A DNA stretch of 64,000 nucleotides from Verrucomicrobiota bacterium. Its GTDB lineage: Bacteria > Verrucomicrobiota > Verrucomicrobiia > JADLBR01. The stretch covers positions 1-64,000 of the forward strand of contig JAKQKQ010000051.1 of the NCBI GenBank assembly GCA_029560585.1, read 5' to 3'. Shown in pieces: positions 28,714 through 36,307 of the stretch (the first letter of the stretch is position 1; every line of letters begins with the position of its first letter). The notes below the pieces were generated by a model. The model was given only the letters and a program-made list of their open reading frames with translations. It did not search any database and had not been told where the DNA came from. The translations under genes were made by a program, and so were the position numbers.

Positions 28714-29414
28714 GGGGAGCCGTCCTTTCCGGCGTCGGGCCCGCCGTCCGGCGGCGGACCCTCGCCATCGCGCGGCACGCGGAAGATGGGGAGGCGTTCC
28801 AAGATCTTTGCGGCGATGATGGCGGTTATGGTCGCGACACCGGACGCGATAAGGGTGGTGGAGATGATCGCGTACGGGGCTTTGGAGCCGGCGGCGGCCA
28901 AGATGCCGAGGACCGTCGCGGGGATGAGGGTCAATCCGGCGGTGTTGATCGCGAGGAAGGTGCACATCGCGTTTGTGGCGGTGCCCTTCCGCGGATTGAG
29001 TTTGTCCAATTCCTCCATGGCCTTGAGGCCGAGGGGGGTGGCGGCGTTGCCCAGGCCGAGCATGTTCGCGGCGATGTTCATGACCATCGCGCCGAGGGCG
29101 GGGTGTCCATCGGGCACGTCGGGGAAGAGGCGTCTCAGGACGGGCTTCAGGACGCGGGCGAGCAATTGGACAAGTCCGGCCTTGTCCGCGAGCCGCATGA
29201 GGCCCAGCCACATGGCCATGATGCCGATCAGGCCGATGACGATGTTGACCGCCGTCTTGGCGGAATCGAATGCGGCCTCGGTGACGGCTGCCATGCGCGA
29301 GCCCTTCTCGGCGACATGTCCCGCGGCCTCGGGCAAATGGATGAGGCCTAGGTCCTGCGCGCCCGCCGACATGAGCGCGATCAGAATGAGTCCGATCCAG
29401 ATCCAGTTGAGCAT
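28710..29414 (-). CDS. spmA: Spore maturation protein A-like membrane protein
   Basis: The product is 234 residues with about five membrane segments. MLNWIWIGLILIALMSA is the usual N-terminus and sets the start at 29414. Family motifs include MRLADKAGLVQLLARVLKPVLRRLFP, MNIAANMLGLGNAATPLGLKAM and NAMCTFLAINTAGLTLIPAT. The C-terminus is a proline- and glycine-rich tail (GEGPPPDGGPDAGKDGSP). It forms a two-gene unit with spmB. Confidence 0.92.
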   Translation of the reverse strand: MLNWIWIGLILIALMSAGAQDLGLIHLPEAAGHVAEKGSRMAAVTEAAFDSAKTAVNIVIGLIGIMAMWLGLMRLADKAGLVQLLARVLKPVLRRLFPDVPDGHPALGAMVMNIAANMLGLGNAATPLGLKAMEELDKLNPRKGTATNAMCTFLAINTAGLTLIPATVLGILAAAGSKAPYAIISTTLIASGVATITAIIAAKILERLPIFRVPRDGEGPPPDGGPDAGKDGSP

Positions 29415-29454
29415 AGTGCAGTGCAAAACGTATCTCTAAAATGTGAGGCGCGCC

Positions 29455-29552
29455 AGCTTTTGGAGTGCGGCGCGCGATCGCGCCGCTTTCGGGCGGGACG
29501 ACAAAGCGGTGCCCGCCCCGCGCCCGCGAACGCCGCCGGACGTTTCAGCTCA
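29455..29552. repeat. Partial family C unit
   Basis: Contains GGAGTGCGGCGCGCGATCGC, AAAGCGGTG and the closing edge GACGTTTCAGCTCA, a degenerate form of the family C end. The final bases include the TGA of the nitroreductase gene. Confidence 0.6.
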
Positions 29553-30605
29553 GATCCGGCCTTCGGCGAGGTCGATCAATTCGGCGAAGCTTGCGATCTC
29601 GGTGCGGGTGGGATCGATCTCGTCGAGCAGGACCCGGAAGCGCTGTCGGCGCTTTTCGTCGGTGGGGCCGATCGCGAGGATCCGGCGATTGAAGGCGTCC
29701 TTGTCCTCATCGGCGAGGCGTTTTGCGTTGGCCTCCAGCCAGCGGATGACGGCGTCGTCGTCGGGCGCGGCCAGGACGGCGGCCTCGAAGGCCGCGGGTT
29801 TGACATCGAGGAGATCGAGCAGGTGTTTGTCGAAACCGGTCGTCAGGTAGTTGTACCCGGGCAGTTCGCCGCGTGAGGCGAGGCGGACCTTGTCGATGAG
29901 CCTTGGGAGGTGGACGAGGCCCATGGCCTTATCCCGTGGGCTGCGGAGGTGTTTTGGCGTGAAGCGATACGGATTTTCGAGGGTATCGACAAAGAAGAGT
30001 TTCTTGCGGGCCAAGCGGCCGGGGTGGAGGGCGGTCTCGGCCGCGTAGCCGACGGGCAGCAAGAGGGCGATGGCGATGTTGGGGTCGTTCTCGGCACCGA
30101 TGACTCGCTTGACGTCATCTTCGATCCAACCGTTCATGAAGCAGGATGCGAGGCCGAGGCTCTCCGCCGCGAGTGCGAGGTGGGTCGCGGCGATCATGGA
30201 GTCTTTGACCGTGTATTCGCGGAGGCGGTCGCCGAGGTCCTTGTGGAAGCCCGGCGCAACGCCCTGGACGACGGAGACCATTTTTGTCCCCCATGCGCCA
30301 ACGGCGCGGGCCGTGTCGATGACTTGGCGCATTTGCGCTTTCCAACTTTCGAGCGATGCGGCGAAGACGAAGGTGACGGGGGCCTCGATGATCTGCGCCT
30401 GATTCCACGCGGCGGCGGCGAGGGCCCGTTTCTTTTCCTCGGATTGTACGATGACGATGCGCCAGGGCTGGAGATTATAGCTGCTGGGGGCCTCGGCGGC
30501 GGCATCGACGAGGGCGTTGAGGACGGTGTCGGCGATGGGGTCCGGCCTGAAGTGTTTGGTGGACCGGCGCTTCTCGATGGCGGCGAGGACGCTGAGTTCG
30601 TTCAT
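29550..30605 (-). CDS. Nitroreductase fused to a DUF5069 domain
   Basis: The product is 351 residues. Residues 1-205 form an FMN-dependent nitroreductase: AIEKRRSTKHFRPDPIADTV, EAPSSYNLQPWRIVIVQ and LALAAESLGLASCFMNGW are family landmarks. After a linker, residues 225-351 match DUF5069: DKAMGLVHLPRLIDKVRLAS, GELPGYNYLTTGFDKHLLDLL and DPTRTEIASFAELIDLAEGR. DUF5069 is usually a stand-alone small protein in Verrucomicrobiota and relatives, of unknown function; fusion to a nitroreductase suggests the two act on one substrate or redox state. Operon with the upstream secreted protein (12-base gap). Confidence 0.88.
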   Translation of the reverse strand: MNELSVLAAIEKRRSTKHFRPDPIADTVLNALVDAAAEAPSSYNLQPWRIVIVQSEEKKRALAAAAWNQAQIIEAPVTFVFAASLESWKAQMRQVIDTARAVGAWGTKMVSVVQGVAPGFHKDLGDRLREYTVKDSMIAATHLALAAESLGLASCFMNGWIEDDVKRVIGAENDPNIAIALLLPVGYAAETALHPGRLARKKLFFVDTLENPYRFTPKHLRSPRDKAMGLVHLPRLIDKVRLASRGELPGYNYLTTGFDKHLLDLLDVKPAAFEAAVLAAPDDDAVIRWLEANAKRLADEDKDAFNRRILAIGPTDEKRRQRFRVLLDEIDPTRTEIASFAELIDLAEGRI

Positions 30606-30617
30606 GGGGGTGTCTCC

Positions 30618-31145
30618 TTATCTGTCGGGCTTGGAATTTGCGAGCGCCGCAGTGATCTCCGTGATGATCCATTGGGCGATTTTCTGGGCGGCATCATCGA
30701 TGGGGAGCACTCGGAGGGATTTTGCGATGGCGAGGCGTTGCGCGGGCGCGGGGAATTCCGCGAGCGCGAGCGCCACGCCATCGCCTCGCGAAAGGTCGGT
30801 GAGGCTGGCATGGGCCGCGATGCCCGGGACGTCCTGGCCGAAGGCGCCCCGAAGTTCGGAGGGGCTGATCCATTCCAGGATATCGACACGGGCGCGCCAG
30901 GGCCCTGGACCCGTTCCGGCGAGCGCCCCGGCACCACAGACGAGGTTCGAGAGGTTCGCCTTCAATGCGCTTTGGAGCATGGCCTCGGTGGCCCGGAGTT
31001 CGGCCCTGGGCGAGGTCGTCGGATCCATCAGGGCCTCGCTGGCGAATGTGACGGTCACTGTCACGGGCGGTGGCGAGTCGGGGCGGACGGCAAGCGCCAG
31101 TGCGGGGGCGGCGAGGAGCGCGATGGCCTGGGGACGAAAATCCAT
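30618..31145 (-). CDS. Secreted protein of unknown function
   Basis: The product is 175 residues beginning MDFRPQAIALLAAPALALAV, a short signal peptide that supports the start at 31145. The mature part has a strand-rich half (PVTVTVTFASEAL) and helices with FPAPAQRLAIAKSLRVLPID near the end. The pattern of an N-terminal cleavable signal plus LRATEAMLQSALKANLSNLV could suit a LptE-like or small periplasmic binding fold, but I do not recognise the family. First gene of the nitroreductase unit. Confidence 0.65.
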   Translation of the reverse strand: MDFRPQAIALLAAPALALAVRPDSPPPVTVTVTFASEALMDPTTSPRAELRATEAMLQSALKANLSNLVCGAGALAGTGPGPWRARVDILEWISPSELRGAFGQDVPGIAAHASLTDLSRGDGVALALAEFPAPAQRLAIAKSLRVLPIDDAAQKIAQWIITEITAALANSKPDR

Positions 31146-31229
31146 GGGCCGTGAGCTACCACAGTGACGCGTCGCGTCAATCGCGTGTGGGGCCTTGCGG
31201 CCGGTCGGCCGGTGCGGCAACCTACGCGG

Positions 31230-32177
31230 GTGACGAGCCTTTTTGACGTTCAGATCAATGGGTTTGCCGGGGTGGATTTTCAGGATCCTGGGGTGTCCTC
31301 GGATGAGGTGGCCCGGGCCGTGAGGGCGCTGGCGGGGCACCAGACGCTGCGTTTTTTCGTGACCTTCATCACCGATGGTCGCGAGAGGCTCTTGGAGAAG
31401 GTGAGGCATTTCGAGGGGATCCGGGCCGGGGACGGGGCCGTGGCGGAGTCGGTCTGCGGGTATCACATTGAGGGGCCGTGGTTGAGTCCCGAGGCGGGGT
31501 ACTGCGGCGCACACGACCCGAAAAAGATGCGGGACCCGGACCCGCGGGAACTGGAGGCCCTGCAGGATGCGGCGAACGGCAACATCCGGCTGGTGACGCT
31601 GGCCCCCGAGCGGGGGGGCAGCGCGGCGTTTATCCGGGCCGCGAGGGAGATGGGAATCCGCATTTCACTGGGGCACACGGATGCCAGCGGGGCAAAGATC
31701 GACGAGGCGGTTGCCGCCGGGGCGGAGTTCTGCACGCACCTGGGCAACGGCGTGCCGCTGCAGATGGCGAGGCACGACAACGTGGTGCAGCGGTTGCTGG
31801 CGCGCGATGAGCTCACCGCCTTTCTGATACCCGATGGCATCCACCTGCCGCCCTTCGCCCTTCAGAATCTCTTTCGCGCGAAGCCGCCCGGTCGGGCGCT
31901 ATTCACGACGGACGCCGTGGCCGCGGCGGGCGCGCCACCGGGAAGGCACCGGAGCGGAGAGCACGAAGTGGATGTCGGGGACGACGGGGCCGTGCGGTTG
32001 CCATCCGGGCAACTGGCGGGATCGGCCTTGACGCCGGACCGCGGATTGGAAAACGTGATGCTATGGCTCGGCATCGATGTCGCGATGGCGCGGCGGCTCT
32101 GGTCGGTCGAGGCCGCGGCCCGCTTCGGGATCGAGCTGCCGGAATTGCCGGGCGCATTGGGCCACAACGAACCTTGA
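31230..32177 (+). CDS. nagA: N-acetylglucosamine-6-phosphate deacetylase-like enzyme
   Basis: Removes acetyl from GlcNAc-6-P in amino-sugar catabolism; cytoplasmic metal-dependent amidohydrolase. FDVQINGFAGVDFQ is the first barrel strand, GYHIEGPWLSPEAGYCGAH carries the metal-binding Glu, LGHTDAS and CTHLGNGVP the histidines, LIPDGIHLPP the substrate His and FTTDAVAAAG the catalytic Asp. The product is only about 315 residues because it starts at the barrel and lacks most of the N-terminal beta-sandwich of NagA. The start is a GTG; 31230 gives the cleanest N-terminus, with 31164 as alternative. Possible operon with the next gene (13-base gap). Confidence 0.82.
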   Translation: MTSLFDVQINGFAGVDFQDPGVSSDEVARAVRALAGHQTLRFFVTFITDGRERLLEKVRHFEGIRAGDGAVAESVCGYHIEGPWLSPEAGYCGAHDPKKMRDPDPRELEALQDAANGNIRLVTLAPERGGSAAFIRAAREMGIRISLGHTDASGAKIDEAVAAGAEFCTHLGNGVPLQMARHDNVVQRLLARDELTAFLIPDGIHLPPFALQNLFRAKPPGRALFTTDAVAAAGAPPGRHRSGEHEVDVGDDGAVRLPSGQLAGSALTPDRGLENVMLWLGIDVAMARRLWSVEAAARFGIELPELPGALGHNEP

Positions 32178-32190
32178 GGGAGATATTCGC

Positions 32191-33186
32191 ATGAGCATGT
32201 CACTGCACGTCGCATTCGCCGGTTTTCGTCATGGGCACATATTCGATCTGCTGGAGCGCTGCCGCACCCACGCGGGTGTAGAAGTGGTGGCGATGGGCGA
32301 AGAGAATTATGACGCGTCCCTGATGCCCTCCAAGAACCTCGAGGCGACGCACAGCGACATCGCTGCGATGATCGCGCGCTCTGGCTGCAACGCGGTGGCG
32401 ATCGGCGACTGCTACGGCAGGCGGGCGGCGATTGCGATCGCGGCGTTGCGCGCGGGCAAGCACGTGATCTCGGACAAGCCACTGTGCATTTCGCTCAAAG
32501 AGTTAGAGACGATTCGGGGCCTGGCGGCCAATGGTGGGCCGCGGGTGGGCGTGATGTTTGACCTGCGCGATTCGGCCGCCATGCGCACGCTCCGGGAGGT
32601 GGTGCGCGCGGGCCGGATCGGGGAACCCCAGACGGTGTGCTTCGCCGGCCAGCATCCGCTTCTGCTGGGCACCCGGCCCTCGTGGTATTTCGAGCCCGGG
32701 ATGCACGGCGGGACGATCAACGACATTGGCGTCCACGCCATCGATCTGATCCCGTGGCTTACCGGGAAGGCGATCGAGGGCGTCGTCGGGGCCCGCGCGT
32801 GGAATGCGAAGGCGAAGGCGTTTCCGCACTTCCGCGATTGCGCGCAGTTTCAGCTCCGGCTCGCCGGTGGCGGTGGGGTGATCGGCGACGTGTCATACCT
32901 GGGGCCCGATGGATGCGGGTTCAAATTGCCTAACTATTGGCGCGTGACGGTGCACGGGACGGCGGGCTTCGCCGAGACGAGCTATGGGGCGGATGCTGTG
33001 CGAGTCGCGGGGGATGACGCGAAAGAGCCGGAGAGCGTGCTACTGTCCGCGGGTCGGCCCGGGGGGTACCTCGAGGACTTCTTGGCCGATATCGCGGGTT
33101 CGCCCGCGCCGGATGGCCTGACGACCACGTCGGTATTCGAGGCGACGCGGTGGGCGCTCGAGACCCAACGGCTGGCGGACGGCTGA
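32191..33186 (+). CDS. Gfo/Idh/MocA family oxidoreductase
   Basis: The product is 331 residues, NAD(P)-dependent, probably cytoplasmic. The N-terminal Rossmann domain begins LHVAFAGFRHGHIFDLLER; GKHVISDKPLCISLKELETI contains the conserved DKP. The C-terminal alpha/beta domain has GMHGGTINDIGVHAIDLIPW, including the Asp-x3-His catalytic pair. A strong GAGGGAG precedes the ATG by nine bases. It sits behind nagA, suggesting action on a sugar or amino-sugar derivative; the exact substrate is unknown. Confidence 0.9.
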   Translation: MSMSLHVAFAGFRHGHIFDLLERCRTHAGVEVVAMGEENYDASLMPSKNLEATHSDIAAMIARSGCNAVAIGDCYGRRAAIAIAALRAGKHVISDKPLCISLKELETIRGLAANGGPRVGVMFDLRDSAAMRTLREVVRAGRIGEPQTVCFAGQHPLLLGTRPSWYFEPGMHGGTINDIGVHAIDLIPWLTGKAIEGVVGARAWNAKAKAFPHFRDCAQFQLRLAGGGGVIGDVSYLGPDGCGFKLPNYWRVTVHGTAGFAETSYGADAVRVAGDDAKEPESVLLSAGRPGGYLEDFLADIAGSPAPDGLTTTSVFEATRWALETQRLADG

Positions 33187-33251
33187 GGGCGGAGTCCTCG
33201 CGGCCGCTCATAGCAGCCCATTTAGAAACCCTCACCCTTAGCGGAGCAGCT

Positions 33252-33374
33252 GAACCACGAATGGACGCCAATACACACTAATAGGGGAGGACTTGTAGTT
33301 AACGGTGGCTCCACCAAACAGGTGAAAGCATCAATGGGATGCAGGTCTTTGCTATTCGCGTTCATTCGTGGTTC
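33252..33374. repeat. Inverted-end element (family G)
   Basis: GAACCACGAATGGACGC at the left is matched by the inverted GCGTTCATTCGTGGTTC at the right. The AT-richer interior (ACACACTAATAGGGG and TTAACGG) differs from local composition. From memory, very similar GAACCACGAATGG ends are widespread in Verrucomicrobiota-type genomes. Only one copy is in this window. Confidence 0.65.
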
Positions 33375-33418
33375 CATCTGCTCTTTCTAGACTCACACCA
33401 TTTGCGTTGGGCACGGGA

Positions 33419-33760
33419 GGGACGCCGGCCCGGCGTCCGCGATTCACCAGCCGCGCGGCACCTGGGCCGACCCGGCCCGCGAGGCGAGGCTGTCTCAAAA
33501 CTCAAACTCCCAACACGGAACATCCAACAATCAATGCCCATCTGATGGTAGAGGGGACGTCCAATGGCGTGCGGCGCGCGACAATGCACGGCATCTCACA
33601 GAGATGCCCTACAAAATTTGTAGGCCGCCTGTGCCAGGCGGCTCGGCTCAGAGGTCTTGAGACACGCTCAGGCCGCGGGCCCTCCCGACGGAATCGGGCC
33701 ACGTGCGCCATTAGGGAGAACCGATGACGTTTTTCGACGGGGTACTGACGCCCTGGCCGC
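33419..33760 (+). repeat. Composite repeat F, copy 1 (flank A - core - flank B)
   Basis: The core (33491-33664, 174 bases) is bounded by TGTCTCAAAACTC and the imperfect inverse GAGGTCTTGAGACA. It includes AACACGGAACATCCAAC and the family D hairpins. Flank A (33419-33490) holds CGGCGTCCGCGATTCACC; flank B (33665-33760) holds GGGCCCTCCCGACGGAATCG. Copy 2 at 52060-52408 has the same core orientation but both flanks inverted. Confidence 0.85.
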
Positions 33761-33854
33761 CAAATGCTCACGCGTTCGGCTACGGTGATCCTCGAACTGG
33801 CCACACCCGAGGAGGAAGATTGACCGTCGGTCGTCGGAGGCGACAGGATGGGGC

Positions 33855-35072
33855 ATGCGAATTCTGTGCGTGTGTCTGGTGGGTTCGTGGGTCTCGGCGG
33901 GATTGGCGGCGGAGACGGCGCCCGCGAAGATCGTCGAAGTGAAAGGGGAAAAGGCCCGTCTTTCGGCGGAGGCACCCCGAGTGTGGGCGGCGGGCACGAA
34001 GCTGAAGCAGATCCAAACCTTGGGCCCGGGGAGCGGGACACCGGCGCCGGGCGCGGTGGTGTCGTCGAGCGTGGTTGTGCGGCTCGGGGACCGCGTCTTG
34101 GAGAAGGGGAAGGACTATCTCTTGGATCCGGTGTGGGGTTCCGTGGGGATCGCGCCGGGGTCGGCGCTGACGCCGAAGGACGAGGTGTCGATCGACTACT
34201 CGTATTCGCTGAGGCGGCTTGATTCGCGGGTGCGGACGGCGGACGGGAGGGAGATCGTGAGGCGCGGGGAAGATCAATTGACGGTGCCACAACCGCCGGC
34301 GCTGGAGGCGGGCGAGACCCGAGTGGCGAATATCTTTGTGGATTATCATTCCGATGGACGGGCCGCCGAAGAGTATCCGATGCAGGAGACGGCGGCGCAG
34401 GCCAAGACGGCTTCCACTCCGGGGCGCATCCCGCGGACATTGGCCAAGCTTCGGGCGGGCGAGCCTGTGAAGATCGTGTGCTGGGGGGACAGCGTGACGG
34501 TGGGCGGGGACGCCAGTTCGGCGGAGGCGCGGTATCCGGCCGTATTCGAGAGGCGATTGCGCGAGAAGTTACCCGGCGCCAAGCTCGCGGTGAAAACGGT
34601 GGCGGTGGGCGGCTCGCATTCGAGGCAGTGGCTGTGGCCCGACAAATTCCCGCAGCCGAAACCGGGCGAGTGCGACTGGGCGAAGGTCGCCGCGGAGAAG
34701 CCCGACCTGGTGACGCTGGAATTCGTCAACGACGCGGGCCTGAAGTCACCCGAGATGGAGCAGGTGTACGGGGAGATACTGTCGCGGGTGCGGGCGCTCG
34801 GTGCCGAGCTGATCTTGATCACGCCGCATTTCACGATGCCCTCGATGATGGGATTCTCCTCCCTTCGGGAGGCGGAGAAGCGGCCCTATGTGCTGGCGCT
34901 TCGGGGATTCGCCGCGAAGCGGGACCTGGCGCTCGCCGATGCCTCGGCGCGCTGGGAGCACCTCTGGAAGGAGGGTCTGCCCTATGTGACCCTGCTTCGC
35001 AACGGGATCAACCACCCCGACGATCGCGGGCACGCGCTGTTCGCCGACGAACTGATGCGGTGCTTCGAGTGA
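33855..35072 (+). CDS. Secreted SGNH/GDSL-type hydrolase
   Basis: The product is 405 residues with a signal peptide (MRILCVCLVGSWVSAGLAAE). Residues 20-160 form a beta domain of unknown function. The hydrolase domain starts near 190: VKIVCWGDSVTVGG (about 205-218) is block I with the nucleophilic Ser, LVTLEFVNDAGL (about 285-296) is block III, and NGINHPDDRGHALFADEL near 382 is block V with the Asp-x2-His pair. Such enzymes often remove acetyl groups from polysaccharides, fitting the nearby lyases. It ends one base before the convergent DUF1080-like gene. Confidence 0.88.
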   Translation: MRILCVCLVGSWVSAGLAAETAPAKIVEVKGEKARLSAEAPRVWAAGTKLKQIQTLGPGSGTPAPGAVVSSSVVVRLGDRVLEKGKDYLLDPVWGSVGIAPGSALTPKDEVSIDYSYSLRRLDSRVRTADGREIVRRGEDQLTVPQPPALEAGETRVANIFVDYHSDGRAAEEYPMQETAAQAKTASTPGRIPRTLAKLRAGEPVKIVCWGDSVTVGGDASSAEARYPAVFERRLREKLPGAKLAVKTVAVGGSHSRQWLWPDKFPQPKPGECDWAKVAAEKPDLVTLEFVNDAGLKSPEMEQVYGEILSRVRALGAELILITPHFTMPSMMGFSSLREAEKRPYVLALRGFAAKRDLALADASARWEHLWKEGLPYVTLLRNGINHPDDRGHALFADELMRCFE

Positions 35073-35073
35073 G

Positions 35074-35766
35074 CTATTTCTTTTTCTGAAGCTTTGCCTT
35101 GTTCTGCGACCAGGAGAGGTTGGGCTTGGCTTCCCAGATGCGGAGGTTGCGGAATGACGCACCGTCCCCGGCGACGGTGAACCCAAAATTCGCCTTGTCT
35201 TTGGCGATGAACGGATCGCTGCCGCCAACGGCCTTCTTGTCGATCTGGGTCACCATCTCTTCGCCAAGAATCTCGATGATGACCGTCTTCCACTGACCGG
35301 GTTTGATGGGCAGATCCACGCGGCCGAAATCGACCGCCTTATCTGGCCCGTCATGGTCGTTGTCGTCCTTGCGGCAACCGAAGCCCTTGGGGTCGACGCT
35401 GGCGCGGCAGACGTGATCCTTGGCGTCATTGACGGAGAACGACGTGCCCTTGCAGCCGTCAAGCCGGACTTCGTATTGGATGACGGCGTCCTTGAAGGCG
35501 AACGGGAACCGGGCGACGGCACCGTGCTTATCTTCGGCGAGTTCGGTGCCCTTCATCGCGCCATCGACGAATTCCCATTTGCCGGGTCTCAGGCGCCAGC
35601 CGGTGGCCGGTTTGCCCGGTGCCGCCTTGCCGGGTGGGGCGGCCTCGACGGGCTTGGCGAAATTCTCGCTGAGGAGGAGTTTCCCGCACGAGGTCATCAG
35701 AGTGGGTGGGGAGAGTTGGGCGCAGAGGATCGCGGGGGTGAGCAGGAGGGGGAGTATCGATCTCAT
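35074..35766 (-). CDS. Secreted DUF1080 / 3-keto-disaccharide hydrolase-like protein
   Basis: The product is 230 residues with a signal peptide (MRSILPLLLTPAILCAQ). The body is a concanavalin-like beta sandwich: LLLSENFAKPV, GWRLRPGKWEFVDGAMKG, FKDAVIQYEVRLDGCKG and QWKTVIIEILGEEMV are typical of DUF1080 proteins, common in PVC bacteria and shown in some cases to act on 3-keto sugars or bind glycans. GCRKDDNDHDGPDKAVDFG is an acidic, possibly calcium-binding loop. Stop codons of this gene and the SGNH gene face each other with one base between. Confidence 0.8.
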   Translation of the reverse strand: MRSILPLLLTPAILCAQLSPPTLMTSCGKLLLSENFAKPVEAAPPGKAAPGKPATGWRLRPGKWEFVDGAMKGTELAEDKHGAVARFPFAFKDAVIQYEVRLDGCKGTSFSVNDAKDHVCRASVDPKGFGCRKDDNDHDGPDKAVDFGRVDLPIKPGQWKTVIIEILGEEMVTQIDKKAVGGSDPFIAKDKANFGFTVAGDGASFRNLRIWEAKPNLSWSQNKAKLQKKK

Positions 35767-35826
35767 GGCCAAAAGGGTAAAGATGGATGGTCTCGATGGA
35801 AACGTGTTTTTGGCGGGGGCGGCGCG

Positions 35827-35853
35827 TCCTTCGACAGGCTCAGGACGAACGGG
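35827..35853. repeat. Dispersed sequence encoding a VRPEPVEG-like peptide
   Basis: CCTTCGACAGGCTCAGGACG followed by AACGG. From memory, this short sequence recurs in very many unrelated bacterial genomes and is often mis-translated as HPVRPEPVEG tails. Here it lies between genes, upstream of the DUF1080-like start. Confidence 0.6.
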
Positions 35854-35913
35854 ATGAGTGGCTTGGGGCCCGGGGCAAGCCGTCACCGGCTTGGCTACGA
35901 GATCTATTCGGGC

Positions 35914-36303
35914 TCAGGAAGCATGCGGGAGGCGTTTGGCGAAGGCGTCGGCGTTGACGACGGCGCGGTGGTGGAGGCCGCGGGCGACGGGGGCGCGATC
36001 GTCGCGGGCCTCGACTTGGAAGAGGACGCGCGCGCCCTCGGCGCGGACGATGCGGGCGGTGCAGGTGACGGTGGCGCCGATGGGGGTTGGGGCGAGGTGC
36101 TGGATGTCGATGGCGGTGCCGAGGGAGATCTCGCCGGGGGCGAGGAAGGGCTTGAGGGCATCGATGGCCGCGTGCTCGATGTGCCAGACGAGCGACGGGG
36201 TGCTCAGCACGGCGGGGACGGGCGGGCCGAAATCGATCGCGTGACGCGTCTCCACCACGAAGTCAGTGGAGGCGGAGGCACCGGCGCGGGGTTTCTCTTT
36301 CAT
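35914..36303 (-). CDS. Hotdog-fold thioesterase (FlK-like)
   Basis: The product is 129 residues, a single hotdog domain. VPAVLSTPSLVWHIEHAAIDAL and LGTAIDIQHLAPTPIGATVTCTARI match the fluoroacetyl-CoA thioesterase-like family, which hydrolyses small acyl-CoAs. ARDDRAPVARGLHHRAVVNADAF closes the domain. Cytoplasmic. It begins four bases downstream of the heparinase-like gene's stop, so the two share a transcript, although the products act in different compartments. Confidence 0.85.
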   Translation of the reverse strand: MKEKPRAGASASTDFVVETRHAIDFGPPVPAVLSTPSLVWHIEHAAIDALKPFLAPGEISLGTAIDIQHLAPTPIGATVTCTARIVRAEGARVLFQVEARDDRAPVARGLHHRAVVNADAFAKRLPHAS

Positions 36304-36307
36304 GGTG

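Larger units (their letters stand above)
33187..33854. other. 668-base repeat tract with no supported gene
   Basis: Contains a 123-base element with inverted ends (family G), then the composite repeat F (flank A, core, flank B), and about 95 bases of apparent leader for the next gene. A GGAGG at 33835 precedes that gene's ATG by 15 bases. Confidence 0.7.

Noticed and set aside
28168-29414. SpmA/SpmB as evidence of sporulation
   Set aside because: These two proteins are widespread in non-sporulating bacteria and no other sporulation gene is in the window.
33501-33700. Short open frames inside composite repeat F and its relatives
   Set aside because: They arise from repeat sequence, have no ribosome sites and are not conserved between the two copies.
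35767-35886. N-terminal extension of the DUF1080-like protein containing VRPEPVEG
   Set aside because: That peptide comes from a dispersed repeat; the signal peptide starts at 35766.
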